Shown here: piece by piece, positions 7,938 through 17,873 of the stretch
Layout: each line of letters opens with the position of its first letter
Numbering within the stretch: position 1 is the stretch's first letter
Origin: Sulfobacillus benefaciens
GTDB taxonomy: Bacteria > Bacillota > Sulfobacillia > Sulfobacillales > Sulfobacillaceae
Assembly (NCBI GenBank): GCA_003023725.1
Contig: PXYT01000030.1
Coordinates: forward strand, 1 to 50,160
Reading direction: 5' to 3'
Length of the DNA stretch: 50,160 bases
Program-made: the position numbers and the translations under genes
Notes under the pieces: model-generated
Told to the model about the DNA's origin: nothing
Databases searched by the model: none
What the model saw: the letters and a program-made list of their open reading frames with translations, nothing else

Positions 7938-8545
7938 CCACCACACCATACGAAAGTTTCGTCAAACCCGGCAACCGCAGGCATGTAAGACCCATTCTCC
8001 CTGGATAGGAGTCAAGACTCGGCACTTCTGGTGTACGGCGTATTGACTCACTTCCAGACCGTTCGGCAAGGTTTTGCACCGCTTCCATGCCGCGCGCCCT
8101 TTTAGTTGACCTGCTCTAATCCCTTACGGACGCGAAAACTATTTTATACGCTGGGATTTGAAGCCCTCTACTTGTCTTGAACATATCTTGACAATTGCTG
8201 CCTCTCTGTCATATAGCCGCCCACCGCCATACGGCCGACACTGCAGCACAGCTCATCACAAAAGCGGTGGACGGCCCCCTGTGGCTCACTTTTCTCCAGG
8301 CCTTTAGGAAAAGCTGGGCGACGAGAACTGAACAGCAACGCAAAATCTCACTCTCCCCTTGCGACTCAAGTATCCGGTTATCGCCTACCTCTTATGACTT
8401 AATGGCACAGGATCCGGAGCCGCACATGGGTCGTGCGCGAGTTCATGCCGCCGTTGGCCTCAACGTCGGTCGCAGACAAACTTTGACACTGCTCATGGCT
8501 TGGAATAATGCCGCAAAATTTGTGACATGATTTCCCCCTGGGGAT
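7938..8545. other. 600-bp gap without a recognisable gene
   Basis: Short open frames occur on both strands, for example 8195-8530 on the plus strand. None has a ribosome site, family motifs or a protein-like pattern that I can support. No clear terminator hairpin is visible. Confidence 0.4.
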
Positions 8546-10909
8546 TTAGGCATCCGAAATATTTCCTGTGTCGCGTTTCTGGGCCTCTTCAATATGATAT
8601 CCAAACGCGCGATAGCTGGCTTTGCGACGCTTATACATGCGTTGCAGCTGAGGAACATGGATATCAACGTAATCATAAACGACAACGGAGTCCTTGTCGG
8701 CATGGAGACGATGAAGCCGTCCCACGTATTGCTGGATCACGCTGCGCCACGAAACCGGCGCCGCCAGAAACAAGGTGTCCAGGCGGGGGAGATCAAAACC
8801 TTCTCCGACAAGGCGCCCGGTCGCGATCACAACCCGGCCGGCCGGAGGAATCGGACCAGATAGCCTGGACGCGATCTCGTTTCGCTGGCGGGATCCCAAC
8901 TGGCTTTTCAGTATCACGACCTCGTATCCGCCTTCGTGGAGCAGTTCCGCTATCCTGTCTCGTTGATCGGTTCTTTGAGTGAGAACCAACGGCACGCGTC
9001 CTTGACTCAAAGCTTCACGGACATCAGAAGCGATACGATCATTTCGTGCAACACTGCTCGCCAATGCCTGATAGATATCTTGAATGGACCACTCAGAGGC
9101 ATCTCCCTCAAGGCGAAAGTCTGTCATACACGGCCGCACCACATGCTGATACGGGGAGGCAAGAACCTGATCTCTGGTACTGTAGGTAAAACGAATGGGG
9201 CCCAGATGCATAAAGATGATTGGCTCATGACCGTCCTTTCGTACTGGAGTGGCACTAAGGCCCAGCCGGTATAACGAGGAACTGGCATGGAAAATGCGCT
9301 CATAGCGAGGGGACGCAATGTGGTGGCATTCGTCAACGATGACGGCCCCATACTGTGACAAGGCTGTGGAATCTTTCATACGCACCACTGTCTGCACCGT
9401 GGCGATATCTACGGTACCAGTCTGATGTTTCTTCCCTCCCCCCAGTTGCCCGATAGCATCTGGCTGATCAAACTCCAGCGACCAGGACAAATGGTCTATC
9501 CATTGCTTAACCAATGTCAGAGTCGGCACCACGACAAGAGTGTTTACTCCGCGGTGAGCTATAAGATACGCTGCCACCAATGTTTTCCCGAATCCGGTCG
9601 CGGCCTCCACGATTCCTGTTTCGTGAGGAGCCAGAGCGCGGACGGCACGATGCTGTTCCGCCGTCAGCTGCCGGGTAAACTTCACACCGATGGGTCTTCC
9701 GTGGGATCGCTGGTCGTCCACCGAAATGGTAATCCCCTGGGACTCCAGCCATGTCAGCACATTTTCACTAAGAGCACGGGGCAGAGCCAGAAAACTACCC
9801 ATATCATCTGCCAGGGACAGGATCCTCGGTATTTTCCATGTAGAGAAATGCAAACGCTGACGTTCGTAGAACTCCGGGTTGGGAAAAGATGCCATCCGCA
9901 CCAGGTTACGGATTATTCGAATCGGAAGCGTTTCAGTGGGAATCAAAAGCCGGCTTCCTACGAAAACCGTAAGGCGTAGAGGTATCATTTCTTCCCGATT
10001 TGGAGGTTCCGGAGGAAAAAGGTTTTGGATGAGCGGCGACCCGAACTGCGAAGGTTCGAACAATCCCATAGCATCCCACTCACTGGGAGTATCTGCCACA
10101 AGCTCGTCCAACCGCTGGTTTGATAGACGGGTCAGCCTTTGGAGAAACGCCCACTGACTGGAAAATGGCTCACCATCATCTTGAATGAAGACGCTGTTGT
10201 TCTGCCTAAGAGCTTGACCTTGCAAAGGAAGAGCAATGAGGTTACCAAATCCCCCAACCGGCATGGTGTCCTGATTAGGAAAGAATCGATCGTACGATTC
10301 CAGCCGGGCAAATCCCATTTCGCGCGTGGCTTCGGTTAAAATTCGTGTGCCAAGTCGCCGTGCCTGATGAGCTGATACGGGGCTCTCAAAGAAGATCCAC
10401 ACGTGAGCCCCGTTCCCCGACCGTGAACGTTCCAGTGCGGCGGCAATTTGCCAGCGGCGGCACACCGCGAGATAGGCCTGAGCATCGCGAAACCAGTCCG
10501 ACTTGTCGAAGTCGATCACCAGAAACCATGTGCGCTCATCCGGTAAAAGCGGATAGATCCCCACCACCACTTGCCCCCTGAGATGCTGGTAAATAACGTG
10601 GTCTGTCAGCGGAAAAAAATCGTCGGGTGAATAGGGACGTTTTTTCCCCGGTATCCGCAAATGGGGCGCATAGCCGCTTTTGCCCGTTCGGGTATCGGTG
10701 TAGCGAATGGCGTAAACGTCATCCCGACCCCGAAACAGAGACCGGAAGATCCGAATCTTGTCCCGAGTGGACAGATGTATCTCAGGATCCCTGTCGCTTC
10801 CACCTTGTTGGATCTTGCTTAATTTCTCCTTAAGGAGCCTATTTTCCTCAAGAAGCTTCTCATAAGCCGCTACCAGTTCTTCATGGCTCAAGTGATCATA
10901 GCCACTCAT
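8546..10909 (-). CDS. TOTE-type archaeo-eukaryotic primase fused to SF2 helicase
   Basis: 787 aa from the ATG at 10909, which has AAGGGGG seven bases upstream; a TTG seven codons earlier has no such site. Residues 8-35 form a short coiled coil. Residues about 45-250 are an archaeo-eukaryotic primase domain of the TOTE conflict class: VIDFD (131-135, catalytic DxD), SGNGAHVW (164-171, motif II His) and a GGFGNLIALPLQ segment (219-230). Residues about 415-760 are an SF2 helicase: GFGKT (439-443), DECHH (526-530), LSATP (551-555), and a motif VI QYVGRLHR near 740. The nuclease domain often attached to this class is absent. Family knowledge links these proteins to defence against invading DNA/RNA. 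No partner gene is adjacent: BlaI/LspA genes on one side and a dead IS605 element on the other. Confidence 0.85.
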   Translation of the reverse strand: MSGYDHLSHEELVAAYEKLLEENRLLKEKLSKIQQGGSDRDPEIHLSTRDKIRIFRSLFRGRDDVYAIRYTDTRTGKSGYAPHLRIPGKKRPYSPDDFFPLTDHVIYQHLRGQVVVGIYPLLPDERTWFLVIDFDKSDWFRDAQAYLAVCRRWQIAAALERSRSGNGAHVWIFFESPVSAHQARRLGTRILTEATREMGFARLESYDRFFPNQDTMPVGGFGNLIALPLQGQALRQNNSVFIQDDGEPFSSQWAFLQRLTRLSNQRLDELVADTPSEWDAMGLFEPSQFGSPLIQNLFPPEPPNREEMIPLRLTVFVGSRLLIPTETLPIRIIRNLVRMASFPNPEFYERQRLHFSTWKIPRILSLADDMGSFLALPRALSENVLTWLESQGITISVDDQRSHGRPIGVKFTRQLTAEQHRAVRALAPHETGIVEAATGFGKTLVAAYLIAHRGVNTLVVVPTLTLVKQWIDHLSWSLEFDQPDAIGQLGGGKKHQTGTVDIATVQTVVRMKDSTALSQYGAVIVDECHHIASPRYERIFHASSSLYRLGLSATPVRKDGHEPIIFMHLGPIRFTYSTRDQVLASPYQHVVRPCMTDFRLEGDASEWSIQDIYQALASSVARNDRIASDVREALSQGRVPLVLTQRTDQRDRIAELLHEGGYEVVILKSQLGSRQRNEIASRLSGPIPPAGRVVIATGRLVGEGFDLPRLDTLFLAAPVSWRSVIQQYVGRLHRLHADKDSVVVYDYVDIHVPQLQRMYKRRKASYRAFGYHIEEAQKRDTGNISDA

Positions 10910-11327
10910 ACTCGGCCCCCTTCGCGCCAACGGAGACTCCCGGTTGTATTAGTTATCTCAGGATCAGGATATTTCGGGTAGCCCAGAATCTCAAGACGTC
11001 ACCCCATTAGTCTACGTGATAATATTCTTGTGGCATTCTTGGCCCATTCTCGCAGCGAACTTTCCTCTATGATAGTAATCCCCTTCTCGTGTTCGGGCAC
11101 TGTCTATGGCGTTCATCATATTGTGGTGGACATTAACTAAACACTCATCCCTGTTCCCTTGTCCGACAAACAAGCCTCTCACCCTCTTCTGAACCTCCCC
11201 GGCGTGGAGGCCGGACATTCTGAGGGAACCACCGTGGCTGCGTCGACGCGTCATGAGACCCAGGGAGTTGTCCTCCGGACTCGCCACCGCTTATCCCACC
11301 AACAACGTTGGCGGGGTTCAGCCGCCA
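10910..11327. other. Gap holding the probable right-end side of the tnpB relic
   Basis: No gene is supported. A short minus-strand frame (11012-11287) has no family match. The segment 11200-11330 is palindrome-rich, including GGCGG/CCGCC pairings just after the tnpB relic's zinc-finger end, as expected for the 3' end of an IS605-type element. Confidence 0.3.
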
Positions 11328-12386
11328 CTACGCTCTGACGTTCCCCGGAAGGAAACCGGATGGTGATACGTGATCCGTGTGGCGACAAGAATCCCCCCAT
11401 GCGTCCCCTTGTTCACCGCACACCCCATCACGATGTGCCTGATAGCCACAGCTGCGACAGTAGTACCTGCGTCCTGCCACCTTGTTGAGATGGCTACGGG
11501 GCGGACACATTTGGGACGTGTGCACTTCACTGATTTTCGCGAGTTGAATCCCCTGGCGACGGCGCTTGTATTCCAAGTATTGTTCCCACGGCCCGAATTC
11601 CAGCGTCCCCACTTCTTGGTGGGTCCTCCGAAATCGGCGATGCCATTTTTTATGGCTGAGGGTGCCGAGATCTCCGGCGCACAAGATCGTGAGGCTGTTG
11701 GCTCTTTTCCACCCCCTAGTGAAACGTGACGATCTGATTCGCGGCGTAATGCAACCCATTGCGCATCACACGTTCAACATTTTGGCTAACGCGGTGCCGC
11801 AAACGGTTGAACCGTTTGCAACGTCGCCAGCCAGATTTGGTCCGTTCCCGCTTTTTTGAAGTTTCGCGAGGGATTTCGCACGGCTTTGGTTGATGGAGAT
11901 CGGAGGCCCCGACCGGATAGGGCTAACGCCTCTTCGCCGTCGAAAACTTTACCCAGATGAATGGCGCCCATATCCAATGCTCCGGCTTTAGACGATTCGG
12001 GAAAAACGGGTTCGGCACGTTCTTGGGTGATGGTCAAGCAGAGCTTACCAAAGCCCAACTCCACTTGTACGACCCGCCCGGTGGGCATGACCGGCTGGGA
12101 AATGTACCCACATAAGTTCACGCCCCCGGCCTCGGAGCACGAGCAGATGCTGATCCTGAATCTTGAGGGCTTGGACCGTCTGCGAGTTCAGCGGAAAGCT
12201 TGTTTGAAATGCGCCTTCAGTGGGGCCGTCTTCGGTTCGAGGCGGCCAATGCCAGCAGCGGCAAAACCGGCGAATCTTGACCACGCGCGTCCACAGGTCG
12301 CCCGCGTTTCGGCGAGCTTCAGACGCCCTTTTTCCTTCCGTCCGGGAAAGGGCAATACGATAGATGAAGACAGTCGTCTCTTGCAT
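11328..12386 (-). pseudogene. tnpB: Decayed tnpB (RNA-guided nuclease ancestor) of an IS200/IS605 element
   Basis: Three minus-strand frames laid end to end rebuild a TnpB. 12386-12180 carries the N-terminal part ending in an HxQTVQAL-like helix. 12121-11786 holds VQVELGFGKLCLTI, then LDMGAIHLG (first RuvC Asp) and the ALSGRGLRS motif. 11759-11328 holds GTLEFGPWEQYLEYKRRRQGI, TSQMCP and YYCRSCGYQAHRDG (third RuvC Asp region). The first zinc-finger pair is damaged (CPPRSH where CPxC is expected). At least two frameshifts and stops make it non-functional. It is divergent from the tnpA relic beginning at 12434, the classical IS605 arrangement. Confidence 0.85.
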
Positions 12387-12433
12387 GGAGCCCCCGTCGT
12401 GACGAACATGTGTTGGTATTGTACCCTTGGTCT

Positions 12434-12845
12434 ATGGCAAATACCAGCGATTATCGAACCGGCAGACACTGTATTTTCGCCTTGCCTGTTCATTTGGTCT
12501 ATGTGGCGCAGTGCAGGCGAGGTCTTCACGAAGGAAATTCTGGAAGACTTGCGGACGATATTTTCCGACGTGTGCCAGGATTTGGAAGCCACCTTGGACG
12601 AATTCGATGGCGAGCGCGACCCTGTTGATTTGCTCATCATCTATCCGGCAAAAGTGACGATTTCTCACTGGTGAATATAGTCTGAAGGGGGTTTCATCCC
12701 CGCAGATCCACAAGAAGTCCTCCCCCACCAGCAAGCGCTGTGGGGTGGGAATGTCCGGCTCCCCAGTTATTTTACCAGGAGCGGCTTGAGGAGCCTCCCC
12801 TGTCGATCCTCTACCAAAGCTAGCGATTTTACGGCACGTTGTGCA
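12434..12845 (+). pseudogene. tnpA: Decayed tnpA (Y1/HUH transposase) of the same IS200/IS605 element
   Basis: From the ATG at 12434 the frame reads MANTSDYRTGRHCIFALPVHL. It shifts to FTKEILEDLRTIFSD near 12530 and on to LDEFDGERDPVDLLIIYP. In living relatives this last part is ERDHVHLLI, where HxH is the metal-binding HUH motif; here both His are lost (P and D). A stop follows at 12672-12674. Continuing in other frames gives a VNSLKGVSSRRI-like block and a final VILPGAA...GASPVDPL block, which corresponds to the SYFAGSxGGAPLSII end of IS200 transposases. Both frameshifts and the catalytic loss show that it is dead. Confidence 0.8.
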
Positions 12846-13270
12846 GGGAGTGTCATTCGTACGGACCCGCAATATGGCGAAGAAGACCGATTTAACTGGA
12901 AGGACTCCGGCAAACTTGGTCACCTTTACGGCGCAGCTGAATTCCCACCGTTGCAAAATACATTAGGCCCTCGGGATTTTTGCGTCCGCTATTACTTAGA
13001 ACCCCATCTCTTGTCTGCCTGGAGCTAAGGGTTCACGATTGGAGAGTTCACGGAAGCAGAAGACTCGCCGTAATGTCTTGACAATGATAACTCATCACAT
13101 CCGCAGGAAGTTGCGCCGGGATGGTTAGACTGCAACGAACTTTCTAGACCTGACATATGGGGCAGTCCTTCAGTCCGACAATAGCTTAGACAAATACCCG
13201 TTAAATCTTGCAGGAAGGCACGGACATCATGGTATGGTGGTGAGGAAATGAATGAGGAGGATATAACAGA

Positions 13271-13951
13271 TTGGACGACGGCGTCATTTCGTTTATCACC
13301 TGTGTCAACAATGATAATCTCTACCACATGTGCGTATCCCATATTCAAAGTTTGACCGTTCCGCAAGGATTACGTATTGAATTGGTAAGAGTTTCAGGAT
13401 CAGTGAGCATGACGGCTGGATATAATCTGGGAATGTCACGTGCCCACGGGCAGTACAAAGTTTATTTGCACCAAGATGTCTTCATTCTCAATACGAATCT
13501 CATAAGCGACATAATGTATATTTTTAACCGTTTCCCCGATGTGGGATTGATGGGACTGTGCGGCGTCGAAACCGTTCCGGAATCCGGAATTTGGTGGGAG
13601 GGACAGCCAAAATTTGGTCAAGTCTTGGAGTTTCGAAACAAATACCAGTTTCTGGGGTTTGAGCCGTTTTCCAGCCCTGTTCGTGAAGTGGCAGCTGTTG
13701 ACGGTCTCTTTATGGCCACTCGGGTTGATTTACCGTGGAATGAAGAGATCCCGGGTTTTCATTTATACGATACCTCACACGCCCTGGACTATAGAGCAGC
13801 AAAATGGAAAGTGGTTATTCCATATCAGCAAATTCCTTGGGCATTACATTATTGCGGCACAGACTGGGATATCCCGTCTTACCAACACTCTTTAGAGCGC
13901 TTCCGGCAATTATATGCTGACCAACTTTTGAATCCGAAGGACAACTGTTAG
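13271..13951 (+). CDS. GT2-like glycosyltransferase (Glyco_tranf_2_5 type)
   Basis: 226 aa from a TTG with AGGAGG about 10 nt upstream. Visible family features are an N-terminal VISFITCVNND strand, a SMTAGYNLGMSRAHG helix (about 45-60), and YLHQDVFI (65-72), the DxD-equivalent nucleotide-sugar/metal site of this single-domain group. Further along is a VDGLFMATR strand near 143-151, followed by an acceptor-side LYDTSHALDYRAAKWKV segment. Proteins of this kind act in the cytoplasm on surface-polysaccharide or protein glycan acceptors; the acceptor cannot be told. The gene stands alone between an IS605 relic and a winged-helix remnant. Lower GC and AT-ending codons compared with the neighbours suggest transfer. 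Confidence 0.75.
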   Translation: MDDGVISFITCVNNDNLYHMCVSHIQSLTVPQGLRIELVRVSGSVSMTAGYNLGMSRAHGQYKVYLHQDVFILNTNLISDIMYIFNRFPDVGLMGLCGVETVPESGIWWEGQPKFGQVLEFRNKYQFLGFEPFSSPVREVAAVDGLFMATRVDLPWNEEIPGFHLYDTSHALDYRAAKWKVVIPYQQIPWALHYCGTDWDIPSYQHSLERFRQLYADQLLNPKDNC

Positions 13952-14137
13952 CACCACAACAAGGAACCGTAATTGATAACTTAGATAAACCCGTCGCCGC
14001 CGACCACTAAGGCCTAACCCCAACCAGCTTGAGCGTTAAGATGTATGCTGGCCGCCTTATGGGAACGATCTTCGTCCGCGCATCGTCGGTGGAGTATCCT
14101 CCCCAAGGAGATGCGAGGATAATCGGGGGGCTGGCAA

Positions 14138-14470
14138 TTGCGTGAGCGGATTATCGTTGAGTCCGACCAACAAGAGATATGGCGTGCCCATGACTTTGCG
14201 CCGTTGCCGACAAGGAACTGCGGCATATTGGCGTGCTTTTTAGAACGTCCGCATGACATTCTTCGCTCTTTCCTCTTACACGTGGGGTGGCCTGATGATA
14301 TTCGGACAACTGCCGACCGCTTTCCCCAGATGCATCGCATCCGTCAAGCCATTGACCCGGATCCCCGTCGCCCTCAGCTCCTCGTGACGCGGTGGGAGGC
14401 GGGCTATCTCTTACCGGTGACTCCGGTGGCCGTGGAATTCGGTCCCATTTCCCCCATACGTCTTTCGTGA
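14138..14470 (+). CDS. Winged-helix (OmpR-type) DNA-binding domain, probably a remnant
   Basis: 110 aa from a TTG with GGGGGG upstream. Residues 35-100 match the effector domain of OmpR/PhoB regulators: LERPHDILRSFLL, HVGWPDD, a recognition-helix region FPQMHRIRQAIDPDP, and the wing PQLLVTRWEAGYLLPV, the usual P-x-x-I-x-T-x-x-G-x-GY ending. No receiver domain is encoded upstream in any frame. It is either a stand-alone winged-helix protein or the tail of a broken response regulator. No kinase gene is nearby. Confidence 0.45.
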   Translation: MRERIIVESDQQEIWRAHDFAPLPTRNCGILACFLERPHDILRSFLLHVGWPDDIRTTADRFPQMHRIRQAIDPDPRRPQLLVTRWEAGYLLPVTPVAVEFGPISPIRLS

Positions 14471-15114
14471 AGGTTGGCATCAGGTTCATTGCGGGCACGT
14501 TTCAGGTTATTACCGGCCAGGAATCACACTCGGTATGTATGCTCAAATCGTCCACGCAAGAGGATATACCAAATCAATTCTGCGACCTCCGTCAGCAGTC
14601 GGGACAATTTGATGAGAATCACCGATGACCCAGCCGACGTGAGATGACATCATGGTCAGATGCATAATGCCCACAGAGGGTGATCGGTGGACGGGTCCAT
14701 GAATGCTCACGGCATGACTCGGATTTGCCGTTCTGGAAATGGTAGTACGACCGTTATTCGCAGGCGCAGATATTCGGCTGGGTATCCCACACCCCGCTAT
14801 GGCAAGCATGTTGGAGATCAATCCCGAAACAAAGAAAAAGTGTCGCGTCACAATCTCATAAGGGCCCCTAAAATTCTCAAGCCTTATGATCCGCAAAAGT
14901 CTTCCCTATGTTCGGCACCCAGCTTGCAAAGAATCGAAGGTTGCCACGCCTCGACCGGTGAGGCCAGAATATCACTGACAAACAACGGCCCGGAAATTTT
15001 CGGCTGTAATATCATAGGGCCGGAGAGAAGCCGCCAAAGGATCGCCGCGAACGTAACCCCTTGGAATAACGGGCATGGTGACGAAATCGCTTGCTCGTCG
15101 GTCATTCCTCCCCG
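14471..15114. other. 640-bp gap without a recognisable gene
   Basis: Open frames on both strands (14543-14896 minus, 14687-15181 plus) lack ribosome sites and family motifs. The minus frame contains one hydrophobic stretch, but nothing identifies it. It probably holds decayed sequence. Confidence 0.35.
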
Positions 15115-16809
15115 CTACGGCAAAGGGTGCGTGGCCCAGCCGCCACCGGATCCCTCTGTCGCAATGGCCAGACCCGTATGAGTTTGAACCATCAGAACCA
15201 TTTTTCCCTGAGGGTTCACAGCCAGAGCCACGGGGTGGCCCGTGGGCACGTGCGACGTCACCCGGCGCCACGGCTGCCGCCCCCCGGCCCATTCCTCAAC
15301 CGAACCGGATGCGCTGAGAGCATAGGCCACGGATCCCTGCATACTCGTGGTGGCAGAAGGGTTGCCTTGCACTGCTAAAGCGGGAGATCCCCGCTGCCAT
15401 GACTTCCCGCCGTTCGTCGTCGTGTCCCACACCAGCCATTCTTGATTTCGATCTTCCCGAACCACCGCCACCCCACCCACAGACGCACTGTGCCACGTGG
15501 GCGCCATCACCAAGACGGGCTGATGTTCCCAAGACGCGGGGATGGGGACCGTGATGCGGTGCCAGCCATGCTCGCCGGATGTGTAGGACCAGAGCAATGC
15601 GCCCTGGGCTGTGCCGCGGATGTCTCCGGCTAGCCAGACTCTCCCTCCCGGCGAAACACACAAAGATGTTCGGGTTAACCACGGCACCTGATGACTGACG
15701 GAAGTCCATTGGAGGCCCTGGGTTTGGGTATGCCACAGACAGTGATCACTCACGAGCCAGGCTTGCGTGGGAGAGATAGCAGCCAGAGGATGCTGGGCCC
15801 AAGGGGGCAAAGGGCCGGGCTCGATCAGCGGGGCATGCCAGTGTAAACCGTCGTCGGACGTGGTGCGCAGCACCGGATCCACTTGATAGCCATAACCGCC
15901 CAGTAAGGCCCAAGCCGAGTCTGTCCCGACCGGAGCAACTTCTATTCCACCCCGCTGGGTCATGGCGGTGGGGGTAACCGTTCGCCAAGCAGTCGTCCCG
16001 GTGGCAGCCTGGGCTACCATGCGGTAGCCGTGATAGGGGGCAACCATCCACTGACGGGCCGGACTTTCCACAAGAGCGTAGGGAAGTCCGATGGGCCACC
16101 ACACCCCATTGCCCAGTCCGGCCGGCGCCGGGGCCGAGGTCGGCAAGGACTGATGCAGCAACTGGGCCACATAAGTCGCCAGTAATTGCGCCGTGCCGCC
16201 GATGTACTTGGTATGGCCGGAGGGATTGCTGAGCCAGACTGCCTGGCCTTGGGGATTGATAATCCAAAACACATCAGAATGCTGGACCATGCCGTAACGG
16301 GGAACGTGGACATATTCATAGTATGCATGCCAGACTCGAGTTAACGGCCGCAATGACGAGGCCGTCAGATACGTAAAATTGGACACTGATGTCAGTCCGT
16401 GTTCCTTCTCAAAGGTTTGGATGTCTTGCGTGCTGTGAAATTGAGGGTTGGAATCCACAGCAACAATTTGTACCCTGGTTGCTAATTTGGAGCCCAGAAT
16501 CCGGTCCATGTCCACGACTTCCTGGGCGTCAACGGGACAATCCAGCCAGCATACGGGGTCCCAAAATGTGAGAATAACCACTTTGCCTCGGTATTGGGTC
16601 AGGCTGACCGAATGACCTTGAGCGTTGATGAGATGAAATGTGGGCGCCGGCTTGTGAACCGGCGTCATACCGTCTGCTGCTAAGGCCTGGGTCGCGGCAG
16701 CGGTTAAGTGGGTGCTGGGAGCCTGCCGCGACACTTTCCCCACACCCCACCCGAAAAGAGCTGCCACAGGCAACAGGATCCCAAGCATCCAGACGTATCG
16801 GTGTTTCAT
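15115..16809 (-). CDS. SCO1/SenC-type thioredoxin-fold domain fused to Asp-box beta-propeller
   Basis: 564 aa. Residues 6-25 form a signal anchor or signal peptide, so the rest lies outside the membrane. Residues about 52-215 are a SCO/TlpA-like thioredoxin fold: PAPTFHLINAQG, then GKVVILTFWDPVCWLDCP with a CxxxC pair (Cys87, Cys91), and VQHSDVFWIINPQG with His177. CxxxC plus a distal His is the copper-binding set of SCO1/SenC oxidase assembly factors. Residues about 230-560 form a repeat region with Asp-box motifs (SDDGLHW near 318-324, TNGGKSW near 465-471), typical of BNR/Ycf48-like beta-propellers. The ATG at 16809 overlaps the stop of the upstream membrane-protein gene (ATGA), so they are coupled. 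A respiratory or copper-centre assembly role is inferred, supported by cydAB further upstream. Confidence 0.8.
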   Translation of the reverse strand: MKHRYVWMLGILLPVAALFGWGVGKVSRQAPSTHLTAAATQALAADGMTPVHKPAPTFHLINAQGHSVSLTQYRGKVVILTFWDPVCWLDCPVDAQEVVDMDRILGSKLATRVQIVAVDSNPQFHSTQDIQTFEKEHGLTSVSNFTYLTASSLRPLTRVWHAYYEYVHVPRYGMVQHSDVFWIINPQGQAVWLSNPSGHTKYIGGTAQLLATYVAQLLHQSLPTSAPAPAGLGNGVWWPIGLPYALVESPARQWMVAPYHGYRMVAQAATGTTAWRTVTPTAMTQRGGIEVAPVGTDSAWALLGGYGYQVDPVLRTTSDDGLHWHAPLIEPGPLPPWAQHPLAAISPTQAWLVSDHCLWHTQTQGLQWTSVSHQVPWLTRTSLCVSPGGRVWLAGDIRGTAQGALLWSYTSGEHGWHRITVPIPASWEHQPVLVMAPTWHSASVGGVAVVREDRNQEWLVWDTTTNGGKSWQRGSPALAVQGNPSATTSMQGSVAYALSASGSVEEWAGGRQPWRRVTSHVPTGHPVALAVNPQGKMVLMVQTHTGLAIATEGSGGGWATHPLP

Positions 16810-17873
16810 GATCGGACCCGTTCCTTGGCAAAGAGGCGCGGCCAGACGGCATGGCCCAGGACCGGCAGTGCGATCATCTGGGCGTAAGTGCCTAGCACAA
16901 GTAACACCACTACCCCGCTATTGGGATCGGTTCCCATGCCCCCCAGCACTCCAAAGTCTTGACCAAACCACCACGTCGACAATGTCACCAGCGCCGTAAT
17001 CCACCAAGTGACGACCGAGCGGGGACGAACAATCCACAGCGCGGCTAAGAGCGCAAAGAGAATCACCAACCCGGCATTCCATCTTGCAGGATGAGACCCG
17101 AGTTGGGCCGCCCAGGCATACATTGGACTCGAGATGAAGCTCGGCTGGGGCATGTCCGCCATACTGAAAACGTACGACGACAGCGTTTGACCCTGCCAAA
17201 ACCCGGAGGCGGGCCATGCTTGCAAGAACGCAGACAATCCCCATAACCCCGCCATGCTGTAGGAGACGGTTTTGGTGACGCGGGATGATCGCCAAAAGGC
17301 GGGCGGTTGCAAGAGAAGCACAGCCAAGAGCAAATACAGCAAAGCCGATCCGGGACTGCCATCGAGCCATGATCCGCCATTAAACAGGCTGCCCATGGCT
17401 TCACCGCCGACCCAAACAACGACGCTCCAGATTACGGAGAGCCACAACCCAAAACGCCGCCACGGTGCACTGCCGAATAGCAAAAAGAAACCAATCGCGA
17501 TCTGGATCCAGGTGGAGCATTCGTTCCATACGACCGGGTTTATGCCCCACACCCGGATTCCCACATCAATCAGACTGCGCAGAAAAGCCGGCTGTCCCTG
17601 GATGAGCGGAGCCAAAAACCCGCCGATAAACCGGGTAATCATGAGGGGTTGCGCTTGCAACAGGCCGTCCAACAGCCACAAAGCGCCCAAACCCCGCAAG
17701 AGCCCGTAATAGGCGGAAGGAAACGCGGTATCGACGTCGCTTTCGAGGTGTCGCCGTAGCCGGCGAACCACCGCCACGGTGGTCACAGCTAGGGTCAGAA
17801 CCCCTAAAATCCAAAACCAATGGTAAAATTGCGCCTCCGCTATGGGAGGAGGTAAAGGGCTTCCCATATTCAA
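16806..17873 (-). CDS. Polytopic membrane protein with DoxX-like repeats, function unknown
   Basis: 355 aa from a TTG at 17873, chosen because AGGGGGTGAT (9 of 10 bases of the ideal Shine-Dalgarno) ends a few bases before it. A GTG at 17882 sits inside that site, and an ATG at 17867 is too far. About 9-10 hydrophobic segments are present. Two parts look related: GLLRGLGALWLLDGLLQAQP near 60 and MAGLWGLSAFLQAWP near 210. Such Leu/Trp-rich helices with Gln-x-x-P ends recall DoxX/DoxD-like quinone-linked proteins, but the match is only structural. It shares an operon with, and overlaps, the SCO-propeller gene, so the two probably work together at the membrane. Confidence 0.75.
   Translation of the reverse strand: MNMGSPLPPPIAEAQFYHWFWILGVLTLAVTTVAVVRRLRRHLESDVDTAFPSAYYGLLRGLGALWLLDGLLQAQPLMITRFIGGFLAPLIQGQPAFLRSLIDVGIRVWGINPVVWNECSTWIQIAIGFFLLFGSAPWRRFGLWLSVIWSVVVWVGGEAMGSLFNGGSWLDGSPGSALLYLLLAVLLLQPPAFWRSSRVTKTVSYSMAGLWGLSAFLQAWPASGFWQGQTLSSYVFSMADMPQPSFISSPMYAWAAQLGSHPARWNAGLVILFALLAALWIVRPRSVVTWWITALVTLSTWWFGQDFGVLGGMGTDPNSGVVVLLVLGTYAQMIALPVLGHAVWPRLFAKERVRS

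Noticed and set aside
8195-8530. 111-codon plus-strand open frame
   Set aside because: No ribosome site, no motif, and composition unlike the confirmed genes around it.
11961-12674. 237-codon plus-strand open frame
   Set aside because: Its first two thirds are antisense to the tnpB relic and only the last part is the tnpA relic, so it is not one protein.
14543-14896. 117-codon minus-strand frame with a hydrophobic stretch
   Set aside because: No ribosome site and no recognisable family, and the second half reads as random, so a gene cannot be supported.
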